Source: an uncultured Clostridia bacterium (GTDB lineage Bacteria; Bacillota; Clostridia; Oscillospirales; CAG-272). From it: DNA of 64,000 nt. The translations under genes and the position numbers were made by a program. The notes beneath the pieces were generated by a model. It searched no databases, was not told where the DNA came from, and saw nothing but the letters and a program-made list of their open reading frames with translations. Shown here piece by piece: positions 34,334 to 43,535 of the stretch. The stretch covers positions 1 through 64,000 of the forward strand of contig CAMJPL010000014.1 of assembly GCA_946407735.1 (NCBI GenBank). The letters run 5' to 3'. Position 1 is the stretch's first letter. The number at the start of each line of letters is the position of its first letter.

Positions 34334-35308
34334 ATGATTGAGATCAAGAACCTGGTGAAGCGGTTCGGGGACAAGCTGGTGCTGTCCAATGTCAGCTTCA
34401 CTGTCGGCGACAACGAGATCGTCGGATTCCTGGGGCCGAACGGCGCCGGAAAATCAACGACGCTCAATATCGTCACCGGCTACCTTTCGGCCACCGAAGG
34501 GACCGCCGTAATCGAAGGCTGCGACATACTCGAGGATCCGCAGAACGCGAGAGCGCATATAGGCTTTCTCCCCGAGATCCCGCCGCTTTACCCCGACATG
34601 ACGGTGGCGGAGTATCTGAGCTTCATCTACGATCTTAAGGGCACCACGCTCAACCGCGAGAAGCATCTCGAGGAGATAGCGGAGGTGACGAGGATAGCCG
34701 ACGTCGGTCAGCGGCTGATCGGCAACCTCTCCAAGGGCTACAAGCAGCGCGTCGGCATCGCGCAGGCGCTTGTCGGCAACCCGAAGGTCATCATACTCGA
34801 CGAGCCGACGGTCGGCCTCGACCCGAGGCAGATCATCGAGATCCGCAACCTCGTCCGCATGCTCGGACGGGATCACACCGTCATCTTCAGCTCGCACATC
34901 CTGAGCGAGGTGCAGGCGGTATCCGACCGCATAGTCATCATAAACAAGGGCCAGATCGTCGCCGATGAGAAGACGGAGGAGATCTCCCGCGTCGTCGACG
35001 GCAGGAGACGCTTCACCTTCTCCATCTGCGGCCCGCAGAAGGAGATTTACGCCGCCCTGAAGCAGATCCCCGGCGTCACGTACGTCGAGGCGCTCGCCGG
35101 GCACGAGCTCGATTCAACGCAGTTCGTCGTCGAGAGCCAGACCGACGTGAGAAAGGCCGTGTTCGGTATCCTCGCGGCAAACGACTGGCCGCTTATAGGC
35201 GTCGAGGCGATGGGCGTGAATCTTGAGGAGATATTCATATCGCTCGTCGACAAGCCGGACGGAAAGCAGGCCGGCAGACGCATCACGACTCCGAAAGCGA
35301 ACGCGTAA
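34334..35308 (+). CDS. ABC transporter ATP-binding protein, GldA-like
   Basis: 324 residues. Walker A GPNGAGKST near residue 37, Q-loop GFLPEIPPLYPDMTVAEYL, a degenerate signature LSKGYKQRV, Walker B KVIILDEPTVGLD, and H-loop FSSHILSEVQAV. The C-terminal ~100 residues form the accessory domain seen in ABC-2 exporters. With the next three genes it forms a set (ATPase, ABC-2 permease, GldG-like, DUF4340) known from many gut Firmicutes and homologous to the Bacteroidetes gliding transporter GldAFG, though there is no gliding here. Substrate unknown. Confidence 0.9.
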   Translation: MIEIKNLVKRFGDKLVLSNVSFTVGDNEIVGFLGPNGAGKSTTLNIVTGYLSATEGTAVIEGCDILEDPQNARAHIGFLPEIPPLYPDMTVAEYLSFIYDLKGTTLNREKHLEEIAEVTRIADVGQRLIGNLSKGYKQRVGIAQALVGNPKVIILDEPTVGLDPRQIIEIRNLVRMLGRDHTVIFSSHILSEVQAVSDRIVIINKGQIVADEKTEEISRVVDGRRRFTFSICGPQKEIYAALKQIPGVTYVEALAGHELDSTQFVVESQTDVRKAVFGILAANDWPLIGVEAMGVNLEEIFISLVDKPDGKQAGRRITTPKANA

Positions 35309-35323
35309 GGCAGGTGAGTGAAA

Positions 35324-36040
35324 TTGGGAGCCATTCTTAAAAAAGAGCTGAGGTCTTATTTCACCTCGCCTATCGGATATGTATATATCGCCGTTTATCT
35401 CGCGATATCCGGCTTCGTATTCTCCATGTTCACCGTCCAGCAGGCCTCGAGCGGCGAGGACGCCTCCGTCGGGACTTATTTCACCGTCCTGATGTTCGTC
35501 TACTCGATCCTCGTCCCGCTTCTGACAATGAGGATCTTCGCCGACGAGAAGAAGCAGGGGACCGAGCAGCTGCTGCTCACCTCGCGCGTACCGATCTGGT
35601 CGATGGTGCTCGCGAAGTTCGTCGCCGCGTACATCATGTTCGCTTCGACCTTCCTCATCTCGCTGCTCGACTACTACGTCCTGTTCAAGTACGGCAAGCC
35701 CCAGCCCGGCGTGCTGTTCGGCTACGCCGTCGGCGTGCTGCTGCTCGGCGCCGCCTTCGTCGCCATCGGCGTGTTCATATCGAGCCTCACCGAGAATCAG
35801 ATAATCGCCGCCGTCGGCACCATCGCCGTGCTGCTTCTGATGCTCTGCGTCAACTTCTTCAATCAGTATATAGATATCTCCTGGATCCGCGTTGTCTGCA
35901 ACTGGCTGTCGATATACAGCCGATTCGGCAATTTCACCTACGGCGTTTTCGATTTCAACGCGCTTCTCTACTACGCGTCGATATGCTTCGTCTTCCTGTT
36001 CCTCACCGTGCGCGTCTATCAGCGCCGGCGGTATCAGTGA
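35324..36040 (+). CDS. ABC-2 type permease, GldF-like
   Basis: 238 residues, six membrane segments, beginning MGAILKKELRSYFTSPIGYV, the classical opening of GldF-type permeases. The LLTSRVPIWSMVLAKFVAAY stretch is the conserved cytoplasmic coupling region. TTG at 35324 is preferred over the GTG at 35318, which would abut the AGGTGA ribosome site. It follows the ATPase gene by 15 bases and precedes the GldG-like gene by 26. Confidence 0.88.
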   Translation: MGAILKKELRSYFTSPIGYVYIAVYLAISGFVFSMFTVQQASSGEDASVGTYFTVLMFVYSILVPLLTMRIFADEKKQGTEQLLLTSRVPIWSMVLAKFVAAYIMFASTFLISLLDYYVLFKYGKPQPGVLFGYAVGVLLLGAAFVAIGVFISSLTENQIIAAVGTIAVLLLMLCVNFFNQYIDISWIRVVCNWLSIYSRFGNFTYGVFDFNALLYYASICFVFLFLTVRVYQRRRYQ

Positions 36041-36066
36041 TACGCCGAAAGTGAGGTGCATTACAA

Positions 36067-37536
36067 ATGGCAAAGAAAAAACAGAGCTTTTTTGAGTCAA
36101 GACGCTTCAAGTACGGCAGCTCGGCGGTGATCCTGACAGTCGTCGTCATCGCGCTCGTCATCGCCGTCAACGTCATCTTCTCGGCCTTCGCGCAGCGGTA
36201 CATGTGGTACGCCGACATGACCAACACCAAGCTGTACGAGCTGTCCGACGCCATGATCGAGTTCATGGACGGCATCGAGAACACCGAGATCGAGATCATC
36301 TTCTGCACGCCCTTCGACAAGCTGGAGGAAAACGAGTATCAGAAGATAGTCTACACCACGGCGCTGAACCTGCAGAACCGCTACGACTGGGTCAAGGTCA
36401 GCTACATCGACATCATCACCGATCCCGGATCGGTAAAGCCCTACAAGACCACCGAAGCCACCACGATAAAGACGACCAACGTCATCATATCGAACGGCTC
36501 CGACTTCCGCGTGTTCGCCATCGAGGCGTTCTACACCTTCGCGCAGAGCGACAACAGCGTCTTCGCCTACAACGGCGAGAAGAAGATCGTCGCCGCCATA
36601 CTGCAGATGCAGGGCGACAATCCGATAGCCTATTTCACCACCAACCACGCCGAGACCGTCGACAACAGCGCTCTCTGGGGGCTGTTTGAGGACGCCGGCT
36701 TCGATACCCGCAAGATCGACCTGACGATGGAGGACATCGACCCCAACGCGAAGATCATCATCGTCAACGGCCCGAAATACGACTTCGGCGGCTCGAAGGA
36801 CGCCGTGAACGAGATCGCCAAGATCGACCGCTTCGTCGACGACAGGGGCAGCCTGATGCTCTTCGTCGACCCGGCGACGCAGACCCTGCCGGAGCTTGAG
36901 GAATACATCTCCGAGTGGGGCATCGCCTTCGGCAAGGCGATGATAAAGGACTACTCGAACGCCGTCTCTGTCGACGGACAGGCCGTCGTCTCGGTATATC
37001 CCGAGGAGGGTCTCGGCGCCTCGCTCCACAAGCAGATGCGCGAGAACTTCGAGGTCCCGCCGAAGACCATCATGCAGAACTGCCAGCCTATCACTGTGCT
37101 GTGGGACGATTCCTACAACTCCCGCACCGTGTCGACCGTCCTTTCGACGACCGACAACGCCGTGGCGTATTCGATGGAGGACGGAAGCGAGCTCGGGCAC
37201 GGCCCGTACTCGACTCTGACGCTCTCCGCCGAGCTTGAGTACGTCCAGAACGAGGACCTTTACACCTACGTCATGGTCGGCGGCACCTCGCTCTTCGGCT
37301 CCGACACCTACATCAACTCGAACACCTACGGCAACAGCGACATCATGTACGCCGCGATCAAGGCTCTCGGCCGCGACAAGGTCCCCGCCGAGCTCGACTT
37401 CAAGCTCTTCCAGGACGACTCTCTCGACATCACAACCGCCGAGGCGACGAGATGGACCGGCATCTACACCCTCGTCCTTCCGATAATCGCCGCCGTGATC
37501 GGCTCGTACGTCTGGATCAGAAGAAGACACAAGTAA
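36067..37536 (+). CDS. GldG-like ABC-transporter auxiliary protein
   Basis: 489 residues, one membrane segment near each end (about 22-42 and 465-483) with a large domain outside. The core has the ABC_transp_aux pattern, e.g. MQGDNPIAYFTTNHAETVD near residue 179, NAKIIIVNGPKYDF near 226 and SLMLFVDPATQTLPELEEY near 260. In Bacteroidetes GldG is essential for gliding with GldF; in Firmicutes the role is open. Followed after 130 bases by the DUF4340 gene, in whose gap a strong inverted repeat lies. Confidence 0.85.
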   Translation: MAKKKQSFFESRRFKYGSSAVILTVVVIALVIAVNVIFSAFAQRYMWYADMTNTKLYELSDAMIEFMDGIENTEIEIIFCTPFDKLEENEYQKIVYTTALNLQNRYDWVKVSYIDIITDPGSVKPYKTTEATTIKTTNVIISNGSDFRVFAIEAFYTFAQSDNSVFAYNGEKKIVAAILQMQGDNPIAYFTTNHAETVDNSALWGLFEDAGFDTRKIDLTMEDIDPNAKIIIVNGPKYDFGGSKDAVNEIAKIDRFVDDRGSLMLFVDPATQTLPELEEYISEWGIAFGKAMIKDYSNAVSVDGQAVVSVYPEEGLGASLHKQMRENFEVPPKTIMQNCQPITVLWDDSYNSRTVSTVLSTTDNAVAYSMEDGSELGHGPYSTLTLSAELEYVQNEDLYTYVMVGGTSLFGSDTYINSNTYGNSDIMYAAIKALGRDKVPAELDFKLFQDDSLDITTAEATRWTGIYTLVLPIIAAVIGSYVWIRRRHK

Positions 37537-37558
37537 AAAACAAAGTCTTTTAAAGACA

Positions 37559-37590
37559 GCTTTTCCCGGGCCGTCCGGCCCGGGAAAAGC
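37559..37590 (+). repeat. Strong inverted repeat between GldG-like and DUF4340 genes
   Basis: Perfect arms GCTTTTCCCGGGCC / GGCCCGGGAAAAGC with a four-base loop GTCC. There is no T-run after it, so it is not a standard terminator; it could slow RNases or attenuate the downstream gene. Confidence 0.7.
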
Positions 37591-37668
37591 ACCCGGCAAA
37601 TCCCGCTCATTCAGTGAAATCACAGGCTTTCCGCCGAGGCGGGAAGCGTTCAAGATTCATTTTCCGAT

Positions 37669-39159
37669 ATGTTAAAAAAGCAACGCAAACTCATAATCAT
37701 CATAGCGGCGGCGGCCGTCGTGCTGCTCGTACTGTATTTCGCGGTGCTGTCGCCGATGCTGCAGGTGGACGCCGAGGAGGCGGAGATACCCAACCTGCTT
37801 CCGGGCGAGGTCCTCGGCACGAACAACCGCATACTCATGATGGAGCACATCGAGAAGGCGGACATGCAGTCCATCGAGGTGCACAACGAACACGGCTCCT
37901 ACACGATGGTGCGCGGAGACGACGATCAGTTCTATCTTGAGGGCAACGAAGGCGCCCCCTACTCGCTCACCGCTCTGTCGAGCCTTGTCGTGAGCTCGGG
38001 TTACACGCTTTCGATGACCCGCGTCATGGAGGACTGCGAGGACATGTCGGTCTACGGCCTCGCCGACAGCGACAATCCTGCGTGGTACAAGCTGACGAAG
38101 GTTGACGGCAACTATCATATCGTCTACATCGGCGACATGATCCCGACCGGCGCCGGCTACTACTGCAGATACGGCGACAGAAAGGCCGTATATGTCCTCG
38201 AGGGATCGCTTGCGGCTACGCTTCTCGCCGACGTGAAGGATCTTATAACCCCGATCCTGAGCGTTCCGGTGTCGAGCACGCAGTATTTCACGACGAAGGA
38301 CTTCTACATCGTGAAGAACGGCGAGGTGTTCGTCTGGATCACATACCTCGACGACGACGAGCAGAAGGAACAGGCCCAGACGGGCTACGGCGTCTACAAG
38401 ATGCTGGCTCCGACAGACTACACGCCGTCCTCGACGAACTATGACGCCGTGCTGCAGAAATTCGCCATGTTCACCGGCGAGCGCGTCGTTGAGATGGGCA
38501 ACACGAGCGACGTCATGGACGAGGAGACCCTGCTGAAATACGGCATCGACATGCAGAATCCCGCCTACATGGTGCACTACACCTACTCCGGCGTCGAGAG
38601 CGAGATCTATTTCAGCGAGCTCCAGGAGGGCGACTTCTATTACGCCTACTCGCTGACCTTCAATCTGATAGCCGTGGTCCCGCGCGAGACGGCGAACTTC
38701 CTTGAGTGGGACATCATCAAATTCGTCGACCGTCCGGTCTTCCAGCGCAACATCAACGATGTCTCGAAGATCGAGGTGATCACGAAGGACGTTCACGAGG
38801 TGTTCCATCTCGACGGCGAGGGTCAGACGATAAAGATCACCCCCGAGTCGACAGGCAAGGTCTTTGACGCCGATCAGCTGCAGAATTTCCGCCAGTTCTA
38901 CAAGGTGCTGCTCTCCATCGAGATGGAGGACTACACCGAGAACCGCTCGACCGACGATCTCTTCCTGACGCTTATCGTGACGACCGATGCCGGCGTCGTC
39001 ACCGAGTACAGATTCTATCCCTACTCGACCCGCCGCTCCTTCTACACGATCAACGGCGAGGGCGAGTTCTACTGCAAGCGCGACTGGATCGAAAAGGTCG
39101 AGTCCGACTGCCTGAAAGCCGCCCGCGGCGAAGCCGTCAACGCTGACGGGAAGTACTGA
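37669..39159 (+). CDS. DUF4340-domain protein, anchored in the membrane
   Basis: 496 residues. An N-terminal membrane segment (KLIIIIAAAAVVLLVLYFAV in residues 7-26) is followed by an outside domain with the DUF4340 pattern (ILMMEHIEKADMQSIEVHNEHG near residue 55). This protein is the usual fourth member beside GldA/F/G-like genes, where it is thought to be an accessory of the exporter. Several repeated beta strands (VEVITKDVHEVFHLDGEGQ-like) suggest a second copy of the domain near residues 365-490. Ribosome site is poor. Confidence 0.85.
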   Translation: MLKKQRKLIIIIAAAAVVLLVLYFAVLSPMLQVDAEEAEIPNLLPGEVLGTNNRILMMEHIEKADMQSIEVHNEHGSYTMVRGDDDQFYLEGNEGAPYSLTALSSLVVSSGYTLSMTRVMEDCEDMSVYGLADSDNPAWYKLTKVDGNYHIVYIGDMIPTGAGYYCRYGDRKAVYVLEGSLAATLLADVKDLITPILSVPVSSTQYFTTKDFYIVKNGEVFVWITYLDDDEQKEQAQTGYGVYKMLAPTDYTPSSTNYDAVLQKFAMFTGERVVEMGNTSDVMDEETLLKYGIDMQNPAYMVHYTYSGVESEIYFSELQEGDFYYAYSLTFNLIAVVPRETANFLEWDIIKFVDRPVFQRNINDVSKIEVITKDVHEVFHLDGEGQTIKITPESTGKVFDADQLQNFRQFYKVLLSIEMEDYTENRSTDDLFLTLIVTTDAGVVTEYRFYPYSTRRSFYTINGEGEFYCKRDWIEKVESDCLKAARGEAVNADGKY

Positions 39160-39179
39160 GAATTACGGATTCGTTATAA

Positions 39180-39262
39180 CCGGGGGAAAGGGAACCGCCT
39201 TCTGAAGAAGTCGGTTCCCTTTCCCCCGGACCCCCTATCCTTCCGGCAAGACTTTTTATACC
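39180..39262 (+). repeat. Dispersed hairpin element, copy 6
   Basis: Inverted repeat 39180-39229 with one mismatch; arms start CCGGGGGAAAGGGAACCG, loop CTGAAG, then GGACCCCCTATCCTTCC and AAGACTTTTTATACC. It starts 21 bases after the DUF4340 stop in sense orientation. Confidence 0.87.
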
Positions 39263-39315
39263 TTATTTATTTCGCCTTCGCATGAGGCGTTTTTTGTTTA
39301 TCTCGGCCTTTATTA

Positions 39316-39344
39316 TTGACAAATCCGGTTGTATGTGATATAAT
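39316..39344 (+). promoter_or_regulatory. Consensus promoter of the MarR-ABC exporter operon
   Basis: TTGACA (39316-39321), 17-base spacer, TATAAT (39339-39344). Confidence 0.8.
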
Positions 39345-39350
39345 ATATCC

Positions 39351-39364
39351 GTTGCAGGCGCAAC
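39351..39364. promoter_or_regulatory. Candidate MarR operator
   Basis: GTTGC-AGGC-GCAAC, a perfect inverted repeat starting six bases after the -10 box, thus overlapping the transcription start. This is where an autorepressing MarR protein would bind. The repeat is short, so the assignment is inference. Confidence 0.5.
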
Positions 39365-39410
39365 CAATAACGACGCTTTTCAGATAAGATAAGCAAAGAT
39401 ATACACAGCC

Positions 39411-39851
39411 ATGTCATACAATTCACTAATGCGCTTCGTGTCGCGGATAGCCCGGTGCTCCGAGCAGTACCGCGCCGACAAGCTCGCCGGTACCGATCTC
39501 TGCGCAAGTCAGTATGTCTTCATCACGAATATCTGCCGCTGCCCCGGGATATCGCAGGACGGCCTCGCGAAGGCGATACATCTCAACAAATCCAATGTCG
39601 CCCGGCAGCTTGCCTCGCTTGAGCAGTCGGGCTATGTCATCCGCCGCCCGAGCGTGAATGACAAGCGGGTCATCGAATGCTACCCGACGGTAAAGGCTGA
39701 CGACATACTGCCCGTCATATACGAGATGCTCCGCTCGTGGGACGAATATCTCACCGAGGGCTTTTCCGAGGACGAGCGGGCGACCGTCGCCCGGCTGCTC
39801 GGAGTCATGAGCGAGCGCGCCGCCGAATATGTCGACAACAGGGAGACGTAA
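39411..39851 (+). CDS. MarR-family transcription regulator
   Basis: 146 residues. The winged helix spans about residues 25-105, with the recognition-helix part NKSNVARQLASLEQSGYVIRRPS and wing NDKRVIECYPTVKA, close to the family pattern. It begins nine bases before an ABC exporter gene and is preceded by a consensus promoter with an inverted repeat at the start site, so it very likely represses its own operon and is released by a compound that the exporter removes. The nature of that compound is unknown. Confidence 0.88.
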   Translation: MSYNSLMRFVSRIARCSEQYRADKLAGTDLCASQYVFITNICRCPGISQDGLAKAIHLNKSNVARQLASLEQSGYVIRRPSVNDKRVIECYPTVKADDILPVIYEMLRSWDEYLTEGFSEDERATVARLLGVMSERAAEYVDNRET

Positions 39852-39859
39852 GCGGCTTC

Positions 39860-41632
39860 ATGAAAATGGTTCTTCGATATCTGCGGCCGAGATATTTCGC
39901 CATGCTGGGCGGCTTCTGCGTTAAGTTCGTCGGCACGATAATGGATCTCGCGCTCCCGTGGATACTGTCATACATCCTCGACAACGTCATACCTGCCCGC
40001 GACCGCCGCATGATATGGGTATGGGGCGGGATAATGGTCGTCTGCTCGGTGCTTGCCCTCGTCGGCAACGTCGTCGCCAACCGCCTCGCGGCTAAGGTCG
40101 CCCGCGACACGACCGAGCGCATCCGCCACGATGTTTTCGTGCGTATAACCCGCCTGTCGGCGAGGCAGACCGACGAGCTGACGATACCGTCGCTCATCTC
40201 ACGACTGTCGAGCGACAGCTACAACGTCCATCAGATGATCGGCATGGTCCAGCGCCTCGGCGTCAGGGCTCCGATCCTGCTTATCGGCGGCATCATCGTC
40301 ACGCTGTCGCTCGATCTTTATCTCACGCTGGTGCTGATAGCGATACTCCCGCTTCTCACCCTCGTCGTCTACGTCGTATCGAAGCACGGCATCCCGCTCT
40401 ACACGAAGGTGCAGCAGGCTCAGGACGTGCTTGTGCGCAAGGTGCAGGAATACATGGGCGGCGTAAGGGTGATAAAGGCCCTTTCAAAGACCGGCTACGA
40501 GCGTGACCGCTACGACGGCATCAACCGCGAGGTGGTAAAGCGCGACCAGAAGGCCGGAATGATAATGGGCATAACGAACCCGGTGATGAACCTGTTCCTC
40601 AACACCGGTCTCGCCGTCGTCATCATCGTCGGCGCCTTCCGCGTGAATTCGGGAGCCGCCCAGCCGGGGATGCTGATAGCCTTCCTGTCGTATTTCACCA
40701 TCATCCTCAACGCCATGATGAGCATCACGAGGCTGTTCGTCAACCTCTCGAAGGGCGCGGCTTCCGCAGGACGCATCGAGGAGGTGCTGGAATATCCCGA
40801 CGATCTGCTGATCGGCGAAAAGGATCACAAAGACACCGAAAACCACATCGAATTCGACGATGTCTCATTCTCCTACGGCGGAGTGAGGGACAATCTGAGC
40901 CACATCAGCTTCAGCCTCAGACGTGGGCAGACGCTCGGCGTGATAGGCGCGACGGGCTCGGGAAAGTCGACGATAATCAATCTGCTGATGCGCTTTTACG
41001 ACGCCGATCAGGGAGTCATACGGATAAACGGCGACGATATAAAGGGTCTCAGCTCGTCCGAGCTGCACACCAGATTCGGCGCGGCCTTCCAGAGCGATTT
41101 TCTGTTCGAGGACACCATACGCGAAAACATAGATTTCGGACGCGGCTGCTCTGACGAGGATATCCGCGTCGCCGTCGAGACGGCGCAGGCCGCCGATTTC
41201 ATCTCGCAGTACGAGGACGGTCTCATGCATATGCTGACCGTCAGGGGAGCCAATCTCTCGGGCGGGCAGAAGCAGCGCCTTCTCATAGCGAGGGCTCTTG
41301 CCGGCAGGCCGGAGATACTCATACTTGACGACAGCAGCTCGGCGCTCGACTACGCGACCGACTCGCGCCTGCGCCGCGCGATACACGAGAATTACGCAGA
41401 CACCACCTCGATCATCATCGCGCAGAGGATATCGTCGATAATGAACGCCGATCTCATCATCATGATAGACGACGGCAGGATCATAGGCATGGGAAGCCAC
41501 GAAGAGCTCATGCGGAGCTGTCCCGATTATATCGAGATCGCCCATGCCCAGATGGACGCCGACGGCGGCGAGGTGCCGGTCGGCGAGATCGCGCCGGTGA
41601 TACACAGAGACGGCAGGGAGGCGGTCATATGA
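39860..41632 (+). CDS. ABC exporter half-transporter, degenerate catalytic site
   Basis: 590 residues: six membrane segments (about 1-310) then a nucleotide-binding domain. Walker A GATGSGKST, signature LSGGQKQR and Walker B ILILDDSSSALD, in which the catalytic glutamate is Asp; the switch histidine is replaced by Gln (IIIAQRISS). These are the marks of the non-hydrolysing half of heterodimeric exporters such as TM287/288 or BmrCD. The ATG at 39860 is used; the larger upstream frame overlaps marR and is not coding. Its stop overlaps the start of the partner gene (ATGA). Confidence 0.9.
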   Translation: MKMVLRYLRPRYFAMLGGFCVKFVGTIMDLALPWILSYILDNVIPARDRRMIWVWGGIMVVCSVLALVGNVVANRLAAKVARDTTERIRHDVFVRITRLSARQTDELTIPSLISRLSSDSYNVHQMIGMVQRLGVRAPILLIGGIIVTLSLDLYLTLVLIAILPLLTLVVYVVSKHGIPLYTKVQQAQDVLVRKVQEYMGGVRVIKALSKTGYERDRYDGINREVVKRDQKAGMIMGITNPVMNLFLNTGLAVVIIVGAFRVNSGAAQPGMLIAFLSYFTIILNAMMSITRLFVNLSKGAASAGRIEEVLEYPDDLLIGEKDHKDTENHIEFDDVSFSYGGVRDNLSHISFSLRRGQTLGVIGATGSGKSTIINLLMRFYDADQGVIRINGDDIKGLSSSELHTRFGAAFQSDFLFEDTIRENIDFGRGCSDEDIRVAVETAQAADFISQYEDGLMHMLTVRGANLSGGQKQRLLIARALAGRPEILILDDSSSALDYATDSRLRRAIHENYADTTSIIIAQRISSIMNADLIIMIDDGRIIGMGSHEELMRSCPDYIEIAHAQMDADGGEVPVGEIAPVIHRDGREAVI

Positions 41633-43446
41633 ACAGGGGAGGACTTACCGCCGCCGGAGCGTACGCCGCCAAGGCGAATCTGAACGCCCGCCCGCCGAAG
41701 CGCAAGCTGCTCATGCGGCTGGCGAAATACCTCATATCGGCGAAATGGCTGCTTCTGGCGGCGCTGATGATAAACATCATAAGCAATCTTCTGGCTCTTA
41801 TCGGCCCGAGGCTGTCCGGCTCGGCGATAGACGCCATGACCGGCGGCAGGGGGAACGTCGATTTTCCGACCGTCTTCCGCTACGCCGGGCTGATGATAGC
41901 CTTCTACGCCGTATCTGCGGGACTGTCATATCTTCTGTCGGTCATCATGATACGGCTGTCCCGGCGCGTCGTATATGAGCTGCGCCGCGATCTGTTCAAT
42001 CGTCTTTCGCAGCTCCCGGTGAGCTTCTTCGATCTGCATCAGACCGGCGACATAATATCCATCATCAGCTACGACGTCGACACGATCAACGCCTCGCTCG
42101 CCTCCGATCTGCTCCAGATCGTCACGTCGGTGATCACGGTCGTCGGATCGGCGGTCATGATGGTGCGGATATGCGCTCCGCTGACGCTGATATTCGTCGT
42201 CACGGTGCCGCTGACGGTACTGTTCACGAGCTATATCTCGAAGGTCGTCCGCCCGCTGTTCAAAAGGCGCAGTCTGATGCTCGGCGAGCTTAACGGCTAT
42301 ACCGAGGAGTCGATAGGCGGCGTAAAGACGACGAGGGCCTACAACCGCGAGAGCTATATGACCGGCCGCTACGACCGTCACAACAAGGAGGCCGCCGACG
42401 CCTACTACAAGGCCGAGTATTACGGCTCGATCAACGGCCCGAGCGTGAATTTCATAAACAACCTCTCGATGGCGATGGTGTCGTTGTTCGGCTCGCTCAT
42501 GTTCCTCGCCGGCGGCATAACGCTCGGCAACATCAGCTCGTTCGTGCTGTACAGCCGCAAGTTCAGCGGCCCGATAAACGAGTTCGCGAACATATTCGCC
42601 GAGCTGCAGTCCACCTTCGCCGCCGCCGACCGCGTCTTCCGCCTGATGGATGAGATGCCGGAGAAGGCCGACGCTCCCGGCGCGAAGGCGCTTTCGGGAG
42701 TGCGCGGCGACGTCGATATCTCACATGTCGCCTTCGGCTACACGCCGGAGAGGGAGATAATCCACGATCTGAATCTGAGCGCGCCTCACGGCACCGTCGT
42801 CGCGATAGTCGGACCGACGGGAGCCGGGAAGACAACGATCATAAACCTGCTGATGAGGTTCTACGACACCGACAAAGGCACGATATCAGTCGACGGCACG
42901 CCGATAACCGAGGTGACGCGCGACTCGCTCCGCGGGAGCTACACGATGGTGCTGCAGGACACATGGCTGTTCCACGGCACGATCTTTGAGAATATCGCCT
43001 ACGGCAAGGAGAACGTCACCCGTGAGGAGGTCGAGGAGGCCTGCAAGGCCGCCGAGATCCACAACTACATCATCAGCCTGCCGCATGGTTACGACACCGT
43101 CCTCTCCGACAACGGCACGAACATATCGAAGGGGCAGAAGCAGCTGCTGACCATCGCCCGCGCCATGCTGCTCGACTCCCGCATGCTGATCCTCGACGAG
43201 GCTACGTCGAACGTCGACACGCAGACCGAGAAGCGGATACAGTCGGCGATGCTTCGGCTTATGCGGGACGATTCCGGCCCGCGCACCTGCTTTGTCATCG
43301 CCCACCGCCTGTCGACGATACAGCATGCCGACGTGATACTCGTCATGAACGGCGGCGACATAGTCGAACAGGGGACGCACGCTCAGCTCATGGAGAAAAA
43401 CGGCTTCTACGCGAGGCTGTACAAGAGCCAGTTCGAGAGCTGGTGA
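41629..43446 (+). CDS. ABC exporter half-transporter, active catalytic site
   Basis: 605 residues: membrane domain then nucleotide-binding domain with Walker A GPTGAGKTT, Walker B MLILDEATSNVD (Glu present), and H-loop VIAHRLSTI, all intact. The signature is ISKGQKQL rather than LSGGQ, which would face the partner's degenerate Walker A site. So this pair has one working and one degenerate ATP site. Together with the MarR regulator it forms a drug- or metabolite-export module, followed by hairpins that end the operon. Confidence 0.92.
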   Translation: MNRGGLTAAGAYAAKANLNARPPKRKLLMRLAKYLISAKWLLLAALMINIISNLLALIGPRLSGSAIDAMTGGRGNVDFPTVFRYAGLMIAFYAVSAGLSYLLSVIMIRLSRRVVYELRRDLFNRLSQLPVSFFDLHQTGDIISIISYDVDTINASLASDLLQIVTSVITVVGSAVMMVRICAPLTLIFVVTVPLTVLFTSYISKVVRPLFKRRSLMLGELNGYTEESIGGVKTTRAYNRESYMTGRYDRHNKEAADAYYKAEYYGSINGPSVNFINNLSMAMVSLFGSLMFLAGGITLGNISSFVLYSRKFSGPINEFANIFAELQSTFAAADRVFRLMDEMPEKADAPGAKALSGVRGDVDISHVAFGYTPEREIIHDLNLSAPHGTVVAIVGPTGAGKTTIINLLMRFYDTDKGTISVDGTPITEVTRDSLRGSYTMVLQDTWLFHGTIFENIAYGKENVTREEVEEACKAAEIHNYIISLPHGYDTVLSDNGTNISKGQKQLLTIARAMLLDSRMLILDEATSNVDTQTEKRIQSAMLRLMRDDSGPRTCFVIAHRLSTIQHADVILVMNGGDIVEQGTHAQLMEKNGFYARLYKSQFESW

Positions 43447-43457
43447 GGAATATATAA

Positions 43458-43511
43458 TGTCTGTGTCCCGGATACAGACAAACCGCCCGTCGGACATGTC
43501 CGACGGGCGGT
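43458..43511. terminator. Two hairpins between the exporter and rplS, bidirectional
   Basis: TGTCTGT / ACAGACA (43458-43480) and a perfect arm pair ACCGCCCGTCGGACA / TGTCCGACGGGCGGT at 43482-43511. The second is followed by T-runs on the plus side (CGGTTTTG) and lies just after rplS on the minus side. Confidence 0.75.
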
Positions 43512-43535
43512 GATTCGGTTTTGTCTCGGAGCAGA

